Positions 32,661 to 44,914 of a DNA stretch of 64,000 bases are shown one piece after another. How positions within the stretch are numbered: position 1 is the first letter of the stretch; each line of letters begins with the position of its first letter. The DNA lies in NCBI GenBank assembly GCA_933207985.1, contig OW240921.1, positions 150,215 through 214,214 on the forward strand, written 5' to 3'. The notes beneath the pieces are model-generated. The model was given only the letters and a program-made list of their open reading frames with translations, was not told the DNA's origin and did no database searches. The translations under genes and the position numbers were made by a program. The stretch comes from Pelobates cultripes. Lineage: Eukaryota > Chordata > Amphibia > Anura > Pelobatidae.

Positions 32661-34389
32661 TAGATTTATCGATAAGTGACTCTTGTAGCAATGGATTGAG
32701 TTGTGTAATATATCTATATGCATAGTTATGTCCGAGTTATAGCCCCAGCTATTGGTTGTTTGATTTTAGCTATAAATGCTGAGATATGCTACTAAGGATA
32801 AAATATCTATTTACAATTTGGGTTCTTTAAGTAGGAAGGCTGAATAAGCATAGCCCAGTGTATAGAAAAGTATTTAACTAGTGAATATGATTGATAGGTG
32901 TGGTTGTTGAACTAACACTCAATGCCTAATAATTTTTCTGGAATCCTTAGTTGCATATCTCTAGTATTTGTTTTTTATATAGGTGCACATGTATTGTTAG
33001 ATATATGAGCATCAATGTTATTAAATATGTACTTTTTCCTCGTATATAGGGTTAAAGAGAGAATAGATTGATTATTTACACTATACGGTATGAAAGCACT
33101 TTTTTATAACATTTAGTTTGCACTTTATATAATATGCACTGTCACTTTAAAATATCCAAATATGGATTGTGCTGTATGTTTCAACATACATCCTTCTCTC
33201 ATGAGCACTATATTCATTTATATGCACTGGTCTTTTAATTATATGCACTGGTCCCTTAACAATATACATGTATATTTGAGTACATATATGACTTTATGCA
33301 CTTTGATTACACTGACAATGTGTGTCACTTTAATGTGGATTGAGCTGATATAATATAAAGCTCATTTCATCTTTAATTGTATTTCTTCACATGCTTTTTA
33401 ATTTGGTAAATATTTACACCCGGGTCTGCACTCTTCCATATGTACTGGCTGTGGTGATGCTTTGTTTACCAGCATCACCATGGCAATGATCGTCTTTTTT
33501 GTTTTATTTATTGTTATTTCTAACATCCTAACAGGAACTTTAGTGACAATTAGATTCCTCGCCTGTATTTCTCTGTATTTCCACTATCACTTAGCGTACG
33601 CTACTAAGTACCATTGAGCACTTTAATAGCTGCTAGAATCTTTCACTTGATAACTGTGTATTCAGTTGGCAACATCTATGCTCACATTACATTGCTTATC
33701 TTAGCAACGTTAGTTTTGTAGCTGTATGCATTACGAGATATTGCAGCACATCCATTAGCAATAGCTTTATATTAGTTCTGCCGTGCACGGCTAGGATTAT
33801 TACTGCTCTCTTTGGATCAGGACACAGACATTAGCTATCCGGTATCGGACATACTTTTATCAATACTATATTTCGTGCCATTGGGCATCTTTTGTATAAC
33901 CATCAAGTTCCGTTCGTTCCAGTTAGTTATTTAGCTATATCCATATATTTGGATTAGCTTTACACTACCCTAATTTAATTATATCTTTTTAGGTATTCTC
34001 CCTCTTTCCATCTTTCTCCTCCCCCCCCTCTCCTTTTCTTTTTTCCACTCTGCACAGACGTGTGCAGTTTGTCATTGTTGCTATCTGAGACATCAGAATA
34101 TCCTCTTATTAAGGTTATATTATTTAGATTTTATTAGTTCACTAGTGTTCCATTCTTTATTTTTCGATTTTTTAGCATGTATATCCAATAAAGTTATTTG
34201 TTATTTTTATTTTATTTCATTTTTTCAAATATGTACTCTATTTGTACAGTTTGTATCTAGTGATAGCTTTTCCTTTCCGTTTCATAGGCACTCTTTCCAT
34301 CTTCTCTTTATATTTATTTCTACTAGGGGTTACCCCCCTGTCTAGAGTGTACCTAGGCTGTACTTTTATTTATCTGTTTAGTCTAGGGA
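32661..34389. other. Probable 3' region of the Penelope-like element, no gene
   Basis: AT-rich sequence follows the endonuclease stop, with several repeats of a TATGCACTGGTC type near 33220-33250. I cannot place the 3' end of the element. No coding sequence is recognised. Confidence 0.35.
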
Positions 34390-34632
34390 CATAGATTTAA
34401 AGGGCCATGGTTACAATTTTCACTACGTCCCAAAATGTACTTAAAGGGCCAGCACCAGTTCAATGAAAGTCCATAATCCCAACTACAGTTCTTAAAGGGC
34501 CAGAGACAGCACAATAAAATACAATATGCCCAAATACTGTATTTGAAGGGTCAAATCTCCCAGGGGCCATAGTCACATGGTAAGAGGCTGGCGAGCAGGC
34601 CTCTCCAAAAGCAAGTAGCGAAGGGCACTTCA
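34390..34632 (-). mobile_element. LTR fragment
   Basis: It contains the complement of the LTR start motif (GGGGCCATAGTCACATGGTA at 34562-34581) and the repeated AAAGGGCCAG of the same LTR group (compare 25440-25560). It reads leftward. The other end is lost. Confidence 0.6.
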
Positions 34633-34912
34633 TTATATATAAATAAAACAAGATAGCACTCCCAGGACTTATTAAATCAAAGAATAAAACTTAACTTTTA
34701 ATCAGCTTCCAAAAAACAGATCGACGTTTCAGTCTGTTTTTGGAAGCTGATTAAAAGTTAAGTTTTATTCTTTGATTTAATAAGTCCTGGGAGTGCTATC
34801 TTGTCTTATTTTTCTGTGTTTTGCTGGACAAGCACCGGGCAAGTATATCTTTGGAAGTGGAGTGCAGGATTATTTTTCTTGTTTTATATATATATAATGA
34901 AGTGCCCTTCGC
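34616..34912. repeat. Long double palindrome
   Basis: The inner arms are 34649-34719 and 34733-34803, complementary over about 71 bases with a single one-base length difference in an A/T run and a 13-base spacer. Outer arms (34616-34648 and about 34876-34912; GAAGGGCACTTCATTATATA and complement) continue the symmetry with a non-paired stretch between. No gene lies within. Confidence 0.88.
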
Positions 34913-35159
34913 CACTATATTTATCTCTGGGTTTTTGAGTTCAACCTTCTCCCCCTTCCCCTTGCTGTAGACATCATGTCTCATCACAGGTTTTATCTCT
35001 GCCAATGTTTACATAAGTCTCATTCTTTAGCTCAAGCTTGAATGAATAGAGTTACAGAGAGAAACATTTTGTGTCTGTCTTTGCATTGTAATACAAAATG
35101 GAGTCACCTCTGTTCTAATGGTGACTTACAGTATACACTTTTAATTTCTGTCTTAACAC

Positions 35160-35275
35160 AAAATGTCTGCCAGTATAAATATACTGACAGAACCAAAGTC
35201 TAACACATGGGCCATAGTCCTGAGGTAAGAAACTGGCCAGCAGACCCCTCCAAGAACCCATGACGAGGCTCAGTT
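35160..35275 (-). mobile_element. LTR start fragment
   Basis: It reads leftward as TGAGCCTCGTCATGGG, then GGTCTGCTGGCCAG and GGACTATGGCCC, the start of the same LTR group. It truncates the retroviral pol directly at 35275. Confidence 0.5.
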
Positions 35276-35811
35276 TGTCCCAATGCATCAATCTGTTTCC
35301 ACAAAGAGATATGCTTCAGTGGTTTACGTTGTACCGTAAGAAAACCATTCTTACCATTTGAGCGCCAGACTCTGAGATCTTGCACACTGGATCTTGTGAG
35401 ATATGCTGAGTCTGTCACTATCAAAACTGATCCCTTTATTGACAAACTTTCCTTTAAGGTATGTGTGTATGCATATATTTTGGCATACTGTGCTGAATGA
35501 TCACCTATGGGTATTGACCAAGTCTGATCTACCTGTCCCGGCACACATTTTAAAATACCGTAACTATATATTTGGCTGATTTTTTAATATGTTGCTCCCA
35601 CGGAGACAGGCTACCCAGGGATGTGACTTTTGTGGGGTTCTTATGTATTGGGGTATTTTGAGATATTGTGAGAAATTTGACTTTTTCTGACAAGAGGATA
35701 ATTGAGTTTAGTATGTTCTCTAAACTCAATTATCTCGCTGGCTCAGAGGAGGAGTTATACACTGTATAAATTGAATGCCTGTGTTCTCATTAAACCAGTC
35801 TTGTCCCAGCA

Positions 35812-36364
35812 TTAAAGGGACACTATAGTCACCTGAACAACTTTAGCTTAATAAAGCAGTTTTGGTGTATAGAACATGCCCCTGCAGCCTCACTGCTCAA
35901 TCCTCTGCTATTTAGGAGTCAAATCCCTTTGTTTATGAACCCTAGTCACACCTTCCTGCATGTGATTTGCACAGCCTTCCATAAACACTTCCTGTAAAGA
36001 GAGCCCTATTTAGGCTTTCTTTATTGCAAGTTCTGTTTAATTAAGATTTTCTTATCCCCTGCTATGTTAATAGCTTTCTAGACCCTGCAGAGCCTCCTGT
36101 ATGTGATTAAAGTTCAATTTAGAGATTGAGATACAAATATTTAAGGTAAATTACATCTGTTTGAAAGTGAAACCAGTTTATTTTTCATGCAGGCTCTGTC
36201 AATCAAAGCCAGGGGAGGTGTGGCTAGGGCTGCATAAACAGAAACAAAGTGATTTAACTCCTAAATGACAGTGAATTGAGCAGTGAAATTGCAGGGGAAT
36301 GATCTATACACTAAAACTGCTTTATTTAGCTAAAGTAATTTAGGTGACTATAGTGTTCCTTTAA
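35812..36364. mobile_element. T2/Kolobok-type MITE
   Basis: It is 553 bp including TTAA at both ends. The inverted ends are TTAAAGGGACACTATAGTCA and the complement (TGACTATAGTGTTCCTTTAA), with similarity extending inward past GCTTAATAAAGCAG. No coding capacity. It lies within the retroviral pol remnant between connection and RNase H. Confidence 0.92.
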
Positions 36365-36855
36365 GCTTTTGCTCATGTGTGGGTTATTATGCGACACCAG
36401 TGATATTGGAACCTATGGATTATTGGAATATTATTTTAATGGGAAAAGGTTATGCAAGACGGTGATACTATTCAGACCATCACATGACCCATCTGTATAA
36501 AATATGGCCTTATAGAAATCATTCGGGTGTGTCTGCTTTTCCCATTTACTTTCATTTTCAGAATCTGATTAGGTTGGTAAATCATCTAATGTTGGTAGTG
36601 TTTTATCATGAATAAAGGTTAATTGTGGATCCTCTAATAGAGCGTACCATTTGAGCCAACGGCATTTTAATGCCTTCCTTTCTGTAATTGTTTGTTTTTG
36701 CAGAACATTTAGTGAAGCAACATGTGTATATAACACAATGTGTTGTCCTTGAGCTGAGTCTCTTGATTTCAATATTGTAATTGAAATAGCTATCAAAACC
36801 TCCTCCAGAGGGGTATATTTTAATTCAGTTTTGGTAAAAAACACACAATAGTAAG

Positions 36856-37841
36856 TGTGACGAGAGCAATCTCGCCACATTGCATTGGAGAAGCCTGGCT
36901 GCTCGCCTGTTGCCTTTGGACTATGGCCCCATGTTAAAAGCCTTCTTTTCCCCTGCAGAAAAGGCTTATTTAACCGGATGCCTGTTCATTCGGTAGTTTA
37001 AACCATATGAACAGCATTACCCCAGATAGCCATCCCGTGGAGTCTATTCGTATGGAGAACAGACTTTGTGAACACTTTAACTCCACGGCGATTGGACTGT
37101 GTGCATAGGATCTGAGCGCTATTCGGTACTTTTGTGCGCTCAGATCTAAGCTATCTGGGGATAGGTAGAATGTATATGTTTTGTGCAACAGTTGTAACTT
37201 TATACATTTTTATGTCTTTTACTGTCTTTTACTGCAATGTGGTTAATGGAGTTTTGCCTCTGTCCTGGGAGATAATTGGATTACTTCCCAATTTTCTCCA
37301 GGACAGAGGGAGGGAAGTTAGGATGCATTGTGGGGATGTTTTACCTCTGTGTGTCTGTCATTGGTTCACGTCTGTCCTTTGTCACAGTCTCCCATTTGGT
37401 CCCCTAAGGGAGTGTCCACCAGGTGGGAGACCTGCATAAATACTGGACAGGTATCCCTCATTAAACCAGACCACTGCTTGACCCTCAACACGGAGCTCTG
37501 TCTCGTCTTTGGGGGGATTTACTGTATGCTGTTAGAGACTGATTGCCAGGAGTGTAAGCCGCTTGGGTGCTTTTCCTGTTCCTCTGCTAGCAGCTATTCA
37601 TGAGGTTCCAGTTCGGGAGTTTGGAGTGCTACTTTGTATGCAGTTCGGGTGTTTGGAGCATTCCCTTGTATGCAGTTCGGGAGTTTGAAGCATTCCATTG
37701 TATGCAGTTCGGGAGTTTGGAGCATTCCCTTGTATTCAGTTCGGGAGTTTGGTGTTCTGCAGTAGCTGTGCCTGTATCTCTGGAAGGGGAAGATCTACTA
37801 AACGGCGGTTTAACCCTTTTATGCCTGGGGGTGCCATTACA
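36856..37841 (+). mobile_element. Solo LTR, TSD GTAAG
   Basis: The LTR is 986 bp between GTAAG at 36851-36855 and 37842-37846, starting TGTGACGAGAGC and ending GGTGCCATTACA. It has a TATA-like CATAAATAC at 37434. Near the end a unit of the type GCAGTTCGGGAGTTTGGAGC is repeated five times (37600-37760). It interrupts the retroviral pol on the opposite strand. Confidence 0.93.
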
Positions 37842-38809
37842 GTAAGCATAAAGGAATCAAGTAATTTTCATTATATAAAAATTCATATGCTACATGTAGA
37901 GAACATGTGATTATAGTTATGAGCTTTGTATCACAGTTTCGTTGGGCAAGATATGATGTATTATTCACAGCATTAATAAGATAATTTAATGCCTTATCAT
38001 TTTCTGTTTATTCAAAAGCAATTTTATTGTGTTTATTCTTAATTTCTCTTGAGATGGCTGAGTTTAATGAGACTATCAGTTCTTTATAGTTTGGAATAAA
38101 AAACATTGCATAATTTAGCCAACGATACTCCTCAGCTGGCCAAGCTTCTCGGAGTAGAAATATTAGATATCTTATCTTTGTAGCACATAGTTAGACCACG
38201 ACCTAGATTTGAAATTTCTAAACTCTAAATAGTTTACTGTATTTCTTGCTATCTGTGATTTTTTTTTTTTAATGAAATAATGTAGCCAGCAGTTTTTAGT
38301 CTGTGCAGAACTGTTTACAACACATCCAGGTGTTCACTTTCAACGTAATGTTATATCTGCTGTAAATAATAATTATAATAATAATAATAATATTAACAAA
38401 TAATGCTGGGGAGTTTTTTTTTTTCACTTAATACATCAATACATACAATACCTCAGGTTGCAACACATATATTCAAATGATACTTTCATCTCAATACTAG
38501 ATAAGAAGCAATTAAAACAAAATATCTATAGAATACATCTATACGTAGAGTGCCTGAAGTTACATTGCATGTATTCAGATATAGGTCATATACTTCAAAA
38601 CTAGGAAGAACAGCAATGGAATTACAATATCTGTAGATTACATGTATTGCAGGATTAAGGTACCTCCAAAAGACAAACACTCTCGGACACATTCACAGTC
38701 CCCAGGAGCTGGCATTGTTATATCCATACATTCAATTACTTCCCAAATGGGCACGTCCATAACAGCTAGTATCTCTCAGGACACAGACACACCACGGGGG
38801 GATCACATG

Positions 38810-41800
38810 CCATCTTTAATGTAAACATTAGTTACTACCTGGGAGCTTTTCAAAAATTTTTTCCATCTACTGATTTTTGTCAATTCAACAGAATTCCCTT
38901 GAATTAATCCAATTTCCATTTTACATTGATATAGTGATTGTTTTTTAATTTCATCCCACTCTAAAACCTTGCCAACACTATCTACGCTGCCATTAGAATG
39001 TGAGTTATTAACATACTTTTTTCAATGGGCATAGAGGGCCATCCCAGGTGTAACAGGAAGCTCTGTGGTGTGAAAGGTATATATATATATCTGATATAGC
39101 ATAAATCTGTTCATAGATACTCTTCCATAACCTACTTAAATGTTTACGTTGCCACCATATATTGAGATAATCTCCTTTCCTAGCAGTACATCTCCAGCAT
39201 TTATTATTCTGATCTGTATATTTTAGCCAATTTTTAAGGGACCATATACCATCTATTAATGAACTTATAACAATTCTCTACTATACTCAGGCAATGTACC
39301 GATTTATTTCGATTAACTATCGCCCTTATCATATCTTGCTCGGTAATTTCAGTGTGTAAATCCCTTTCCCACTTAATCTTGGATTTCTACATATGGGACT
39401 TCTGAGAGTCTTTTAAAAATTCATAGCATCTAATAATATGTCCTTTTATTCTATGAATTTCCAGAATATTTTTAAGATTATTCATATTTTTATCCACCTG
39501 AAATTCCAAGAATTTCCCCAAATAGGACTTGATTCTTAAATATGTAAAAATCTCCTTGCTATCAATTCCGAACTCTGTTTGTAACTGGTTAAAAGGCTTG
39601 ATTTCCTTTCTATCGATACAATCTTGAATATTCTGAATTCCCTTCTGTAACCATTTACTGATATTAATATCCTCAATATTCCCCAGGATCACCTCCATGG
39701 GTCTATATTCTATTTTGAGGTCCTTTTTGATTTTATTCCAGCATCTCAGAATACTGTCAATAATAATCAAATTTCTTGGGAGAACAGGTTTACTCTTAAT
39801 TTTCTTCTTTCTTGTTACCCAAATTAGGTTAGAAAGACTATCTGCCTCCATGAGTGTTAGCTTTATTTGGTACAACGCTTGGTCCTTTTGGTCTCTACTT
39901 AAGGTGGTAATAGCGTGTGCAAGCATACAGGCATTGTGGTATTCTATTATATTTGGGGCAGCAAGTCCCCCATCTTTTTTTTTTTAGATAACAGATTTAA
40001 ACTTATTCTGGGGTTTTTCCCCTTCCAAATAAATTTAGAAAAAGCTGACTGTATAATTTTAGCCAGGGTATTGGCACTTGTATTGGTAACATTCTAAAGA
40101 AATAGTTCCATTTGGGCAAAATATAACGAATCGTATTTATACACCCTATCCAGGAGATCTCCTTACTGACCCATTCTTTCAAGATCTTATTTGTGTATTT
40201 CATAAGGGAGAGAAAATTAACCTCTATAACTTTATGTTTCTTGGTATTTTAATACACAGGAACGTAATACTGTCCTTTGCCCAGACAATATCATAAGTTG
40301 TTTTAATAAAGTTCCTGTCTTCAGTAGGTATCTTACTTGTCGTTATTGTAGTCTTATTTATATTTAGTTTATAGTTTGAATATTCACTATATTGACCCAA
40401 TACCTTTATCAATTCCGGCAGCGAAGATCTTGGGTTCTGCGGCGTAAGCATAACGTCATCAGCGTATAGATTGACCTTGTGTTCTACTTTATTTATCTTG
40501 AGACCCTCGATCTTACCATTTTGCCTTATATCTTCCGCCAAGGGGTCGATGATTAAAACATATAGTAAAGGGGACAGGGGGCATCCCTGCCTGGTGCCAT
40601 TCCTAATGTTAAACCAATCTGCCTCTATTTCTGGTCCTACCGTCCTTGCAAAAGGCCATAATCGCGTCATAGACTGCCCCCTCTATACCATACGACTTCA
40701 AAGCATTCCCCAGGAAATCCCATCTAACCCTGTCAAAAACTTTCTCAGCATCAAGTGACAGGGTCAGAAGGGAGACATTCTTCCTCGATGCTGCGTCATG
40801 GACATCTAATACCCTTCTGAGGCCACCTAATGCTACTCTACCGGGAATGAATCCAGCCTGGTCCTGATTGTGGCAAACCCTGCCACTTGAACTAACTATT
40901 CTGTGCGAATGGGTGCTAAAACAAGTGAATAAATGCACGAACAGATTTTAATGCTATTTTACTGTCTTTTATGCGAATGCCCCGAAACTACCGAACGGGA
41001 GACCACCCTGGGGTGGTCATGTGTTTCCAATTACCTGAAAGCTACAATGTTGCAAAGGGAATTAAGTACCTGTATGTGTGGCTGCCATTTCGCCTACTGA
41101 ACACGTGGCGGCGGCCATCTTACGCACGAACAGCGGTACTTGGTCGTCGAACGCCTGGAACTCAAAACGGGCATTCGACTAACCAAGTGCCGCTAAGACC
41201 TCCAGCATGCTCCGACAGCACGAGCTAAGCACATGAAGGCCTGGCGTTCGGTAGATAGAATCCCCTAAACGAGGGGATTGATATGAATGGTATCAGTCAC
41301 CTGGATGGCTGAGCTGTTCGGGACTCTGCGTTCACTAAAAAAGACCGACCGCAGGGCCAGAATTCATGGAACTGTTTTCGGCTACTGAGCCCCTGCGGTC
41401 GGTCAAATCTTTAACTGCCTGTAATTCCCGAACCCCTGGTCCGATCTCGGTGAATGTTGAGTATGTTGCTCACCCAGATCAGACCTACCAGGGGACCCCT
41501 TATTTAACCCTGTACCCCCTGTATTTACTGGACATCCAGAAAGTGGGGAAAACTTTGTCCCCACTAATCTGCTTAAGTGCTAATCTAAGGGGAGGAGAGG
41601 GATGGGAGGTGAAGGTATTATGATTGGCTACTGTAATAATTATTAAAGTTACCTCCCTTGCATGGGAGAAATGCATAAAAGCAGACCTGTGAATAAAGCT
41701 GACAGTTGACTCCCAGACTATGTGTCGTCTAGTCCTTGGGGAGGTGGATTATGCTGTGTTCCTGTGATTTTGTATGCTGAATCTTTGTTCCCAGCGGAGA

Positions 41801-42385
41801 GCTATTGGATTAACCCCTGCTCCTCCGCTACACTGATGTATCAGGGCAGAGATAAAAAGTTTTAAACGGTCTGCTATAATCGAAGCATAGATCTTAACAT
41901 CTCTGTAAAGGAGAGATATAGGGTGATAGTTCGCCAGTTTAACTGGGTCTTTGTCCTGCTTCAAGATTGGGACAATATTAGCTTGAAGCATCTCTTTAGG
42001 AAAGGTGTGATTTACAACTATCTCATTAAATATCCTTGCGAGACGTGCGGAAAGTGTATCTCTGAATATATTATAAAATTTATTGGAATAGCCGTCAGGA
42101 CCTGGAGCTTTATTAATCTTTAACTTATCTATTGCTGCTTTAATGTCTTCTAACGTTATACGTTTATTTATTTCCGTGAGTTGTTCTCTAGTTATTTTTG
42201 GCATTTCTTTGTTTTTAAAATATTCTATTGAGGGAAGTTGTTTACCTTCTGGTTCTAAATTAAATAATTGGCTGTAGTAATCATTAAAGGCTGAACCAAT
42301 TTTCTTTGGACACATATACGTTTCCTTCTCCGTCTCAATTTTATAAATCCTCCTCATTTGTTTTTTATTTTTCAGTTTGTTTGTG
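38810..42385 (-). pseudogene. L1 ORF2, reverse transcriptase and C-terminal part (host L1)
   Basis: Read leftward: KINKAPGPDGYSNKFY and LKQDKDPVKLANYHPISLL (41880-42385), a break for the solo LTR, then QDQAGFIPGR, LSLDAEKVFDRV, RQGCPLSPLLYVL and NLYADDVML (40224-40938). The thumb and C-terminal region follow, with CWRC and the later IWW at about 39130-39200, and the frame closes near VVTNVYIKDGM at 38810. It lies in several frames and is inactive. The N-terminal endonuclease is at 54387-55363, on the far side of the younger L1. Confidence 0.88.
40869..41832 (+). mobile_element. Solo LTR, TSD CTGAT
   Basis: The LTR is 964 bp between CTGAT at 40864-40868 and 41833-41837, starting TGTGGCAAACCC and ending CTCCGCTACA. 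It carries CATAAAAGC (41671) and AATAAA (41692) near each other, as expected for LTR promoter and processing signals. It interrupts the RT coding text between LIHQ and DQAGF. Confidence 0.93.
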
Positions 42386-42475
42386 AGTAACCTATCTGCC
42401 CTATTACTCTTGTAGTACCAGTTTATCGTTAAAGATTCTAAATTCCTATTTTTCTCCTCAAACAATAATTCATTT
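42386..42475. repeat. Left copy of the 90-bp target duplication
   Basis: It is identical to 54297-54386 except for one C/G difference (GATTCTA against GATTGTA). It starts AGTAACCTATCTGCC and ends AATAATTCATTT. Both copies are host L1 ORF2 text (NWYYKSNRADRLL on the minus strand). Confidence 0.93.
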
Positions 42476-43137
42476 TTTTTTTTATTATTATTTATTTATT
42501 TTTCTTTTTTTCTCTCTTTTTTTCTTTTTTTTAATCTTTTTTTCATTTCAGACATTACCAGCCTCTTATATTCTTTCCTACTTTGCATCTCAGGCTTGGT
42601 ATATTAGTCATCATCAATGTTTTCTCTCTCCTCTTTTTCCTATTAAATGACTTTAATTTATAGAAAAAACATTATTATTGATTAACAAGAGAAAAAAAAA
42701 AAGAAAACCAAAACATAAATAATCATACACAACATTCATACATGATGATGGAACCCACTTCCCTAGTCTCTCTGATTTGCTATTCATAGTACTAATATAT
42801 GAGCTAGCATTTCTCTTTTCTTTTCTCCTTTCTTTCCTTTTCTTTCCTTTTCTTTTCCTTTCCTTTCTTTTCCCTTTTCCTTTCCTTTCCTTTCCTTTCC
42901 TTTCCTCTCCCTTTCTTTTCTCTGTTCCTTTCTTCCTTCCCTTCCTCTTCTATGTATATTAGTCTACTGCTAACAATTTTTCTTGCCACTTATTTATGTG
43001 AAATAGATTTTTTTTCTTCAAATTTCTGTTCAGACCTCCCTCCATCCTAAATTGCGAGATTAATAGGTTTTTTACTATATCCCAATTTGGTAGAGTTTTG
43101 GTTCTCCAACTTTTAGCTATGGAGAGTTTTGCTGCTA

Positions 43138-43634
43138 TTAAAGGACCACTCTAGGCACCCAGACCACTTCAGCTTAATGAAGTGGTCTGGGTGCCAGGTC
43201 CAGCTAGGGTTAACCCATTTTTTCATAAACATAGCAGTTTCAGAGAAACTGCTATGTTTATGAATGGGTTAAGCCTTCCCCAAATTTCCTCTAGTGGCTG
43301 TCTCATTGACAGCCGCTAGAGGCGCTTGCGTGCTTCTCACTGTGATTTTCACAGTGAGAGCACGCCAGCGTCCATAGGAAAGCATTATGAATGCTTTCCT
43401 ATGTGCTGAATGCGCGCTGCTCTTGCCGAGCGTGCGCATTCAGCTGACGGGGAGGAGAAGAGGAGGATCGGAGGAGGAGAGCTCCTCGCCCAGCGCTGGA
43501 AAAAGGTACGTTTTTACCCCTTTCCCCTTTCCAGAACCGGGCGGGAGGGGGACCCTGAGGTTGGGGGCACCCTCAGGGCACTATAGTGCCAGGAAAACGA
43601 GTATGTTTTCCTGGCAGTATAGTGCTTCTTTAAT
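43138..43634. mobile_element. MITE with TTAA ends (T2/Kolobok-like)
   Basis: It is 497 bp including TTAA at 43138-43141 and 43631-43634. The ends are TTAAAGGACCACTCTAGGCA and GCAGTATAGTGCTTCTTTAA, only partly inverted. It separates the L1 ORF2 text FLSHAL from LIAAKLSIAKSWR, so the insertion point is clear. Confidence 0.82.
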
Positions 43635-44914
43635 GCATGAGAAAGAAAATATTGCAAATCTACATTATACTGATAAATATTTAAGTGTAATATGCACATT
43701 TCCAGGACAAGTGGAAAATTAAATCCGGTTACCATTTTTATTTTAGACAAGAACATTTTCCAAAATTCTTTAAGTGGGGGGCAACTCCACCAAATATGTA
43801 GACAATCTCCCACTCCCCCTTCACATCTCCAGCATGTATCTGTTTTACTCTGGTCTATTTTATTTAAAGGACTAGGAACCAGATAGAGTCTGTTAATAAT
43901 CTTAAAATGTAGTTCCACTAAATTTAGGCATTTAATGCGCCTAGCAACTGTTAGCCATGCTCTATTCCACTCTTGACCATCGATTTTTTGTATTTTTAGA
44001 TCTTTCTCCCATTTTTTTATCGTTGGAAACGTCAAGTCACCCTCTAGTTGTCTCAATACCAAATTACACTTATTTAATAATTTTTTTATGTCCTTTCCTT
44101 TCAATAAATTTCCTAGTTTGTTATTAAATTCCCATTTGTCTTTATTTAAAGTTTTATTCAGATAGCTTTTAATCCTCATGCAATTAAATTTCTCAGTTTC
44201 GGGGAGACTAAAATTAGTACATATTTGTTCAAATGAATTAACCCAGGGTCCTGTTGTTATATCTTCTATGGTTTGTATACCTGCTCTTCTCCAATTATGT
44301 AGTCTTAGGTCTTAGGCATGTTATTTTCCAATATTGAGATCGGTAGGGTATTAATAATGTGATTTTTAAATCCTGCACTTTTTTTTTCTTACTCCACATT
44401 CCTCTAATGGATTCAATTATCACACTATCAGAGCTTGGTTGGGTCTTATTTGTGTCTCCTTCTTGAGTAAACCAAACAAATTTTACTAGCTCCCTACCCT
44501 CTGCAAGTTCCTTTTCCACCACGTACCAATTTTCTAGCTTAGCCCCAGCCAATTGTGAGATGATACTATGGAAAAGGATACCCGCTTTGTGGTATTGTTG
44601 TATAAGTGGGAATCCTACCCCTCCCTTAGATTGATTAATCGAGAGGAGTTTTCTTGCCATTCTAGGTTCTGTTGTATTAATAGTAGCCAACTATGGTGGA
44701 CACTCAGAGAAATCATTCTAAACAAATATAACCATTTTGGTAAGATGTAAAATTCTAAATTCTTCCAACCATTTAGGAGTTTATTAATTTTAATAAGCAA
44801 TGGGAGAAAATTGATCTCCACATTAATATATGTGCTCAGAGGGTCAGCACATATATTAATTCCTAAATAATTAAATGATTTTTCAACCCATACGAAATTA
44901 AATTTCTTCATAAT

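Larger units (their letters stand above)
35276..38401 (-). pseudogene. Foamy-like endogenous retrovirus pol, distal part (connection and RNase H)
   Basis: This is an old, defective retroviral polymerase remnant. After removing the MITE (35812-36364) and the solo LTR (36856-37841), the minus strand first gives a weakly preserved RT/thumb segment (about 37850-38300, MFFIPNYKELIVSLN, then ALNYLINAVNN). Next comes a connection domain (36569-36845, KTELKYTPLEEVL, LEDPQLTFIHDK). An RNase H segment follows (35276-35544, GDHSAQYAKIYAYTHTLK, LIVTDSAY, KPLKHISLWKQI). It continues the RT at 58292-59026 across the L1 insertion. Family traits in the RT and RNase H blocks point to spumaretrovirus-like (foamy-like) elements. 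Frameshifts, stops and truncation at both ends leave it non-functional. No gag or env is seen. Confidence 0.7.

Noticed and set aside
34715..34735. Hammerhead ribozyme annotation as a feature
   Set aside because: Only a GAAACGTC-like half of the core is visible. The CUGANGA half is not recognised, so it is kept as a hint in the findings only.
42777..42962. Phe/Leu/Pro-rich small frame
   Set aside because: It is the CTTTC-type pyrimidine tract in the 3' region of the younger L1, not a membrane protein gene.
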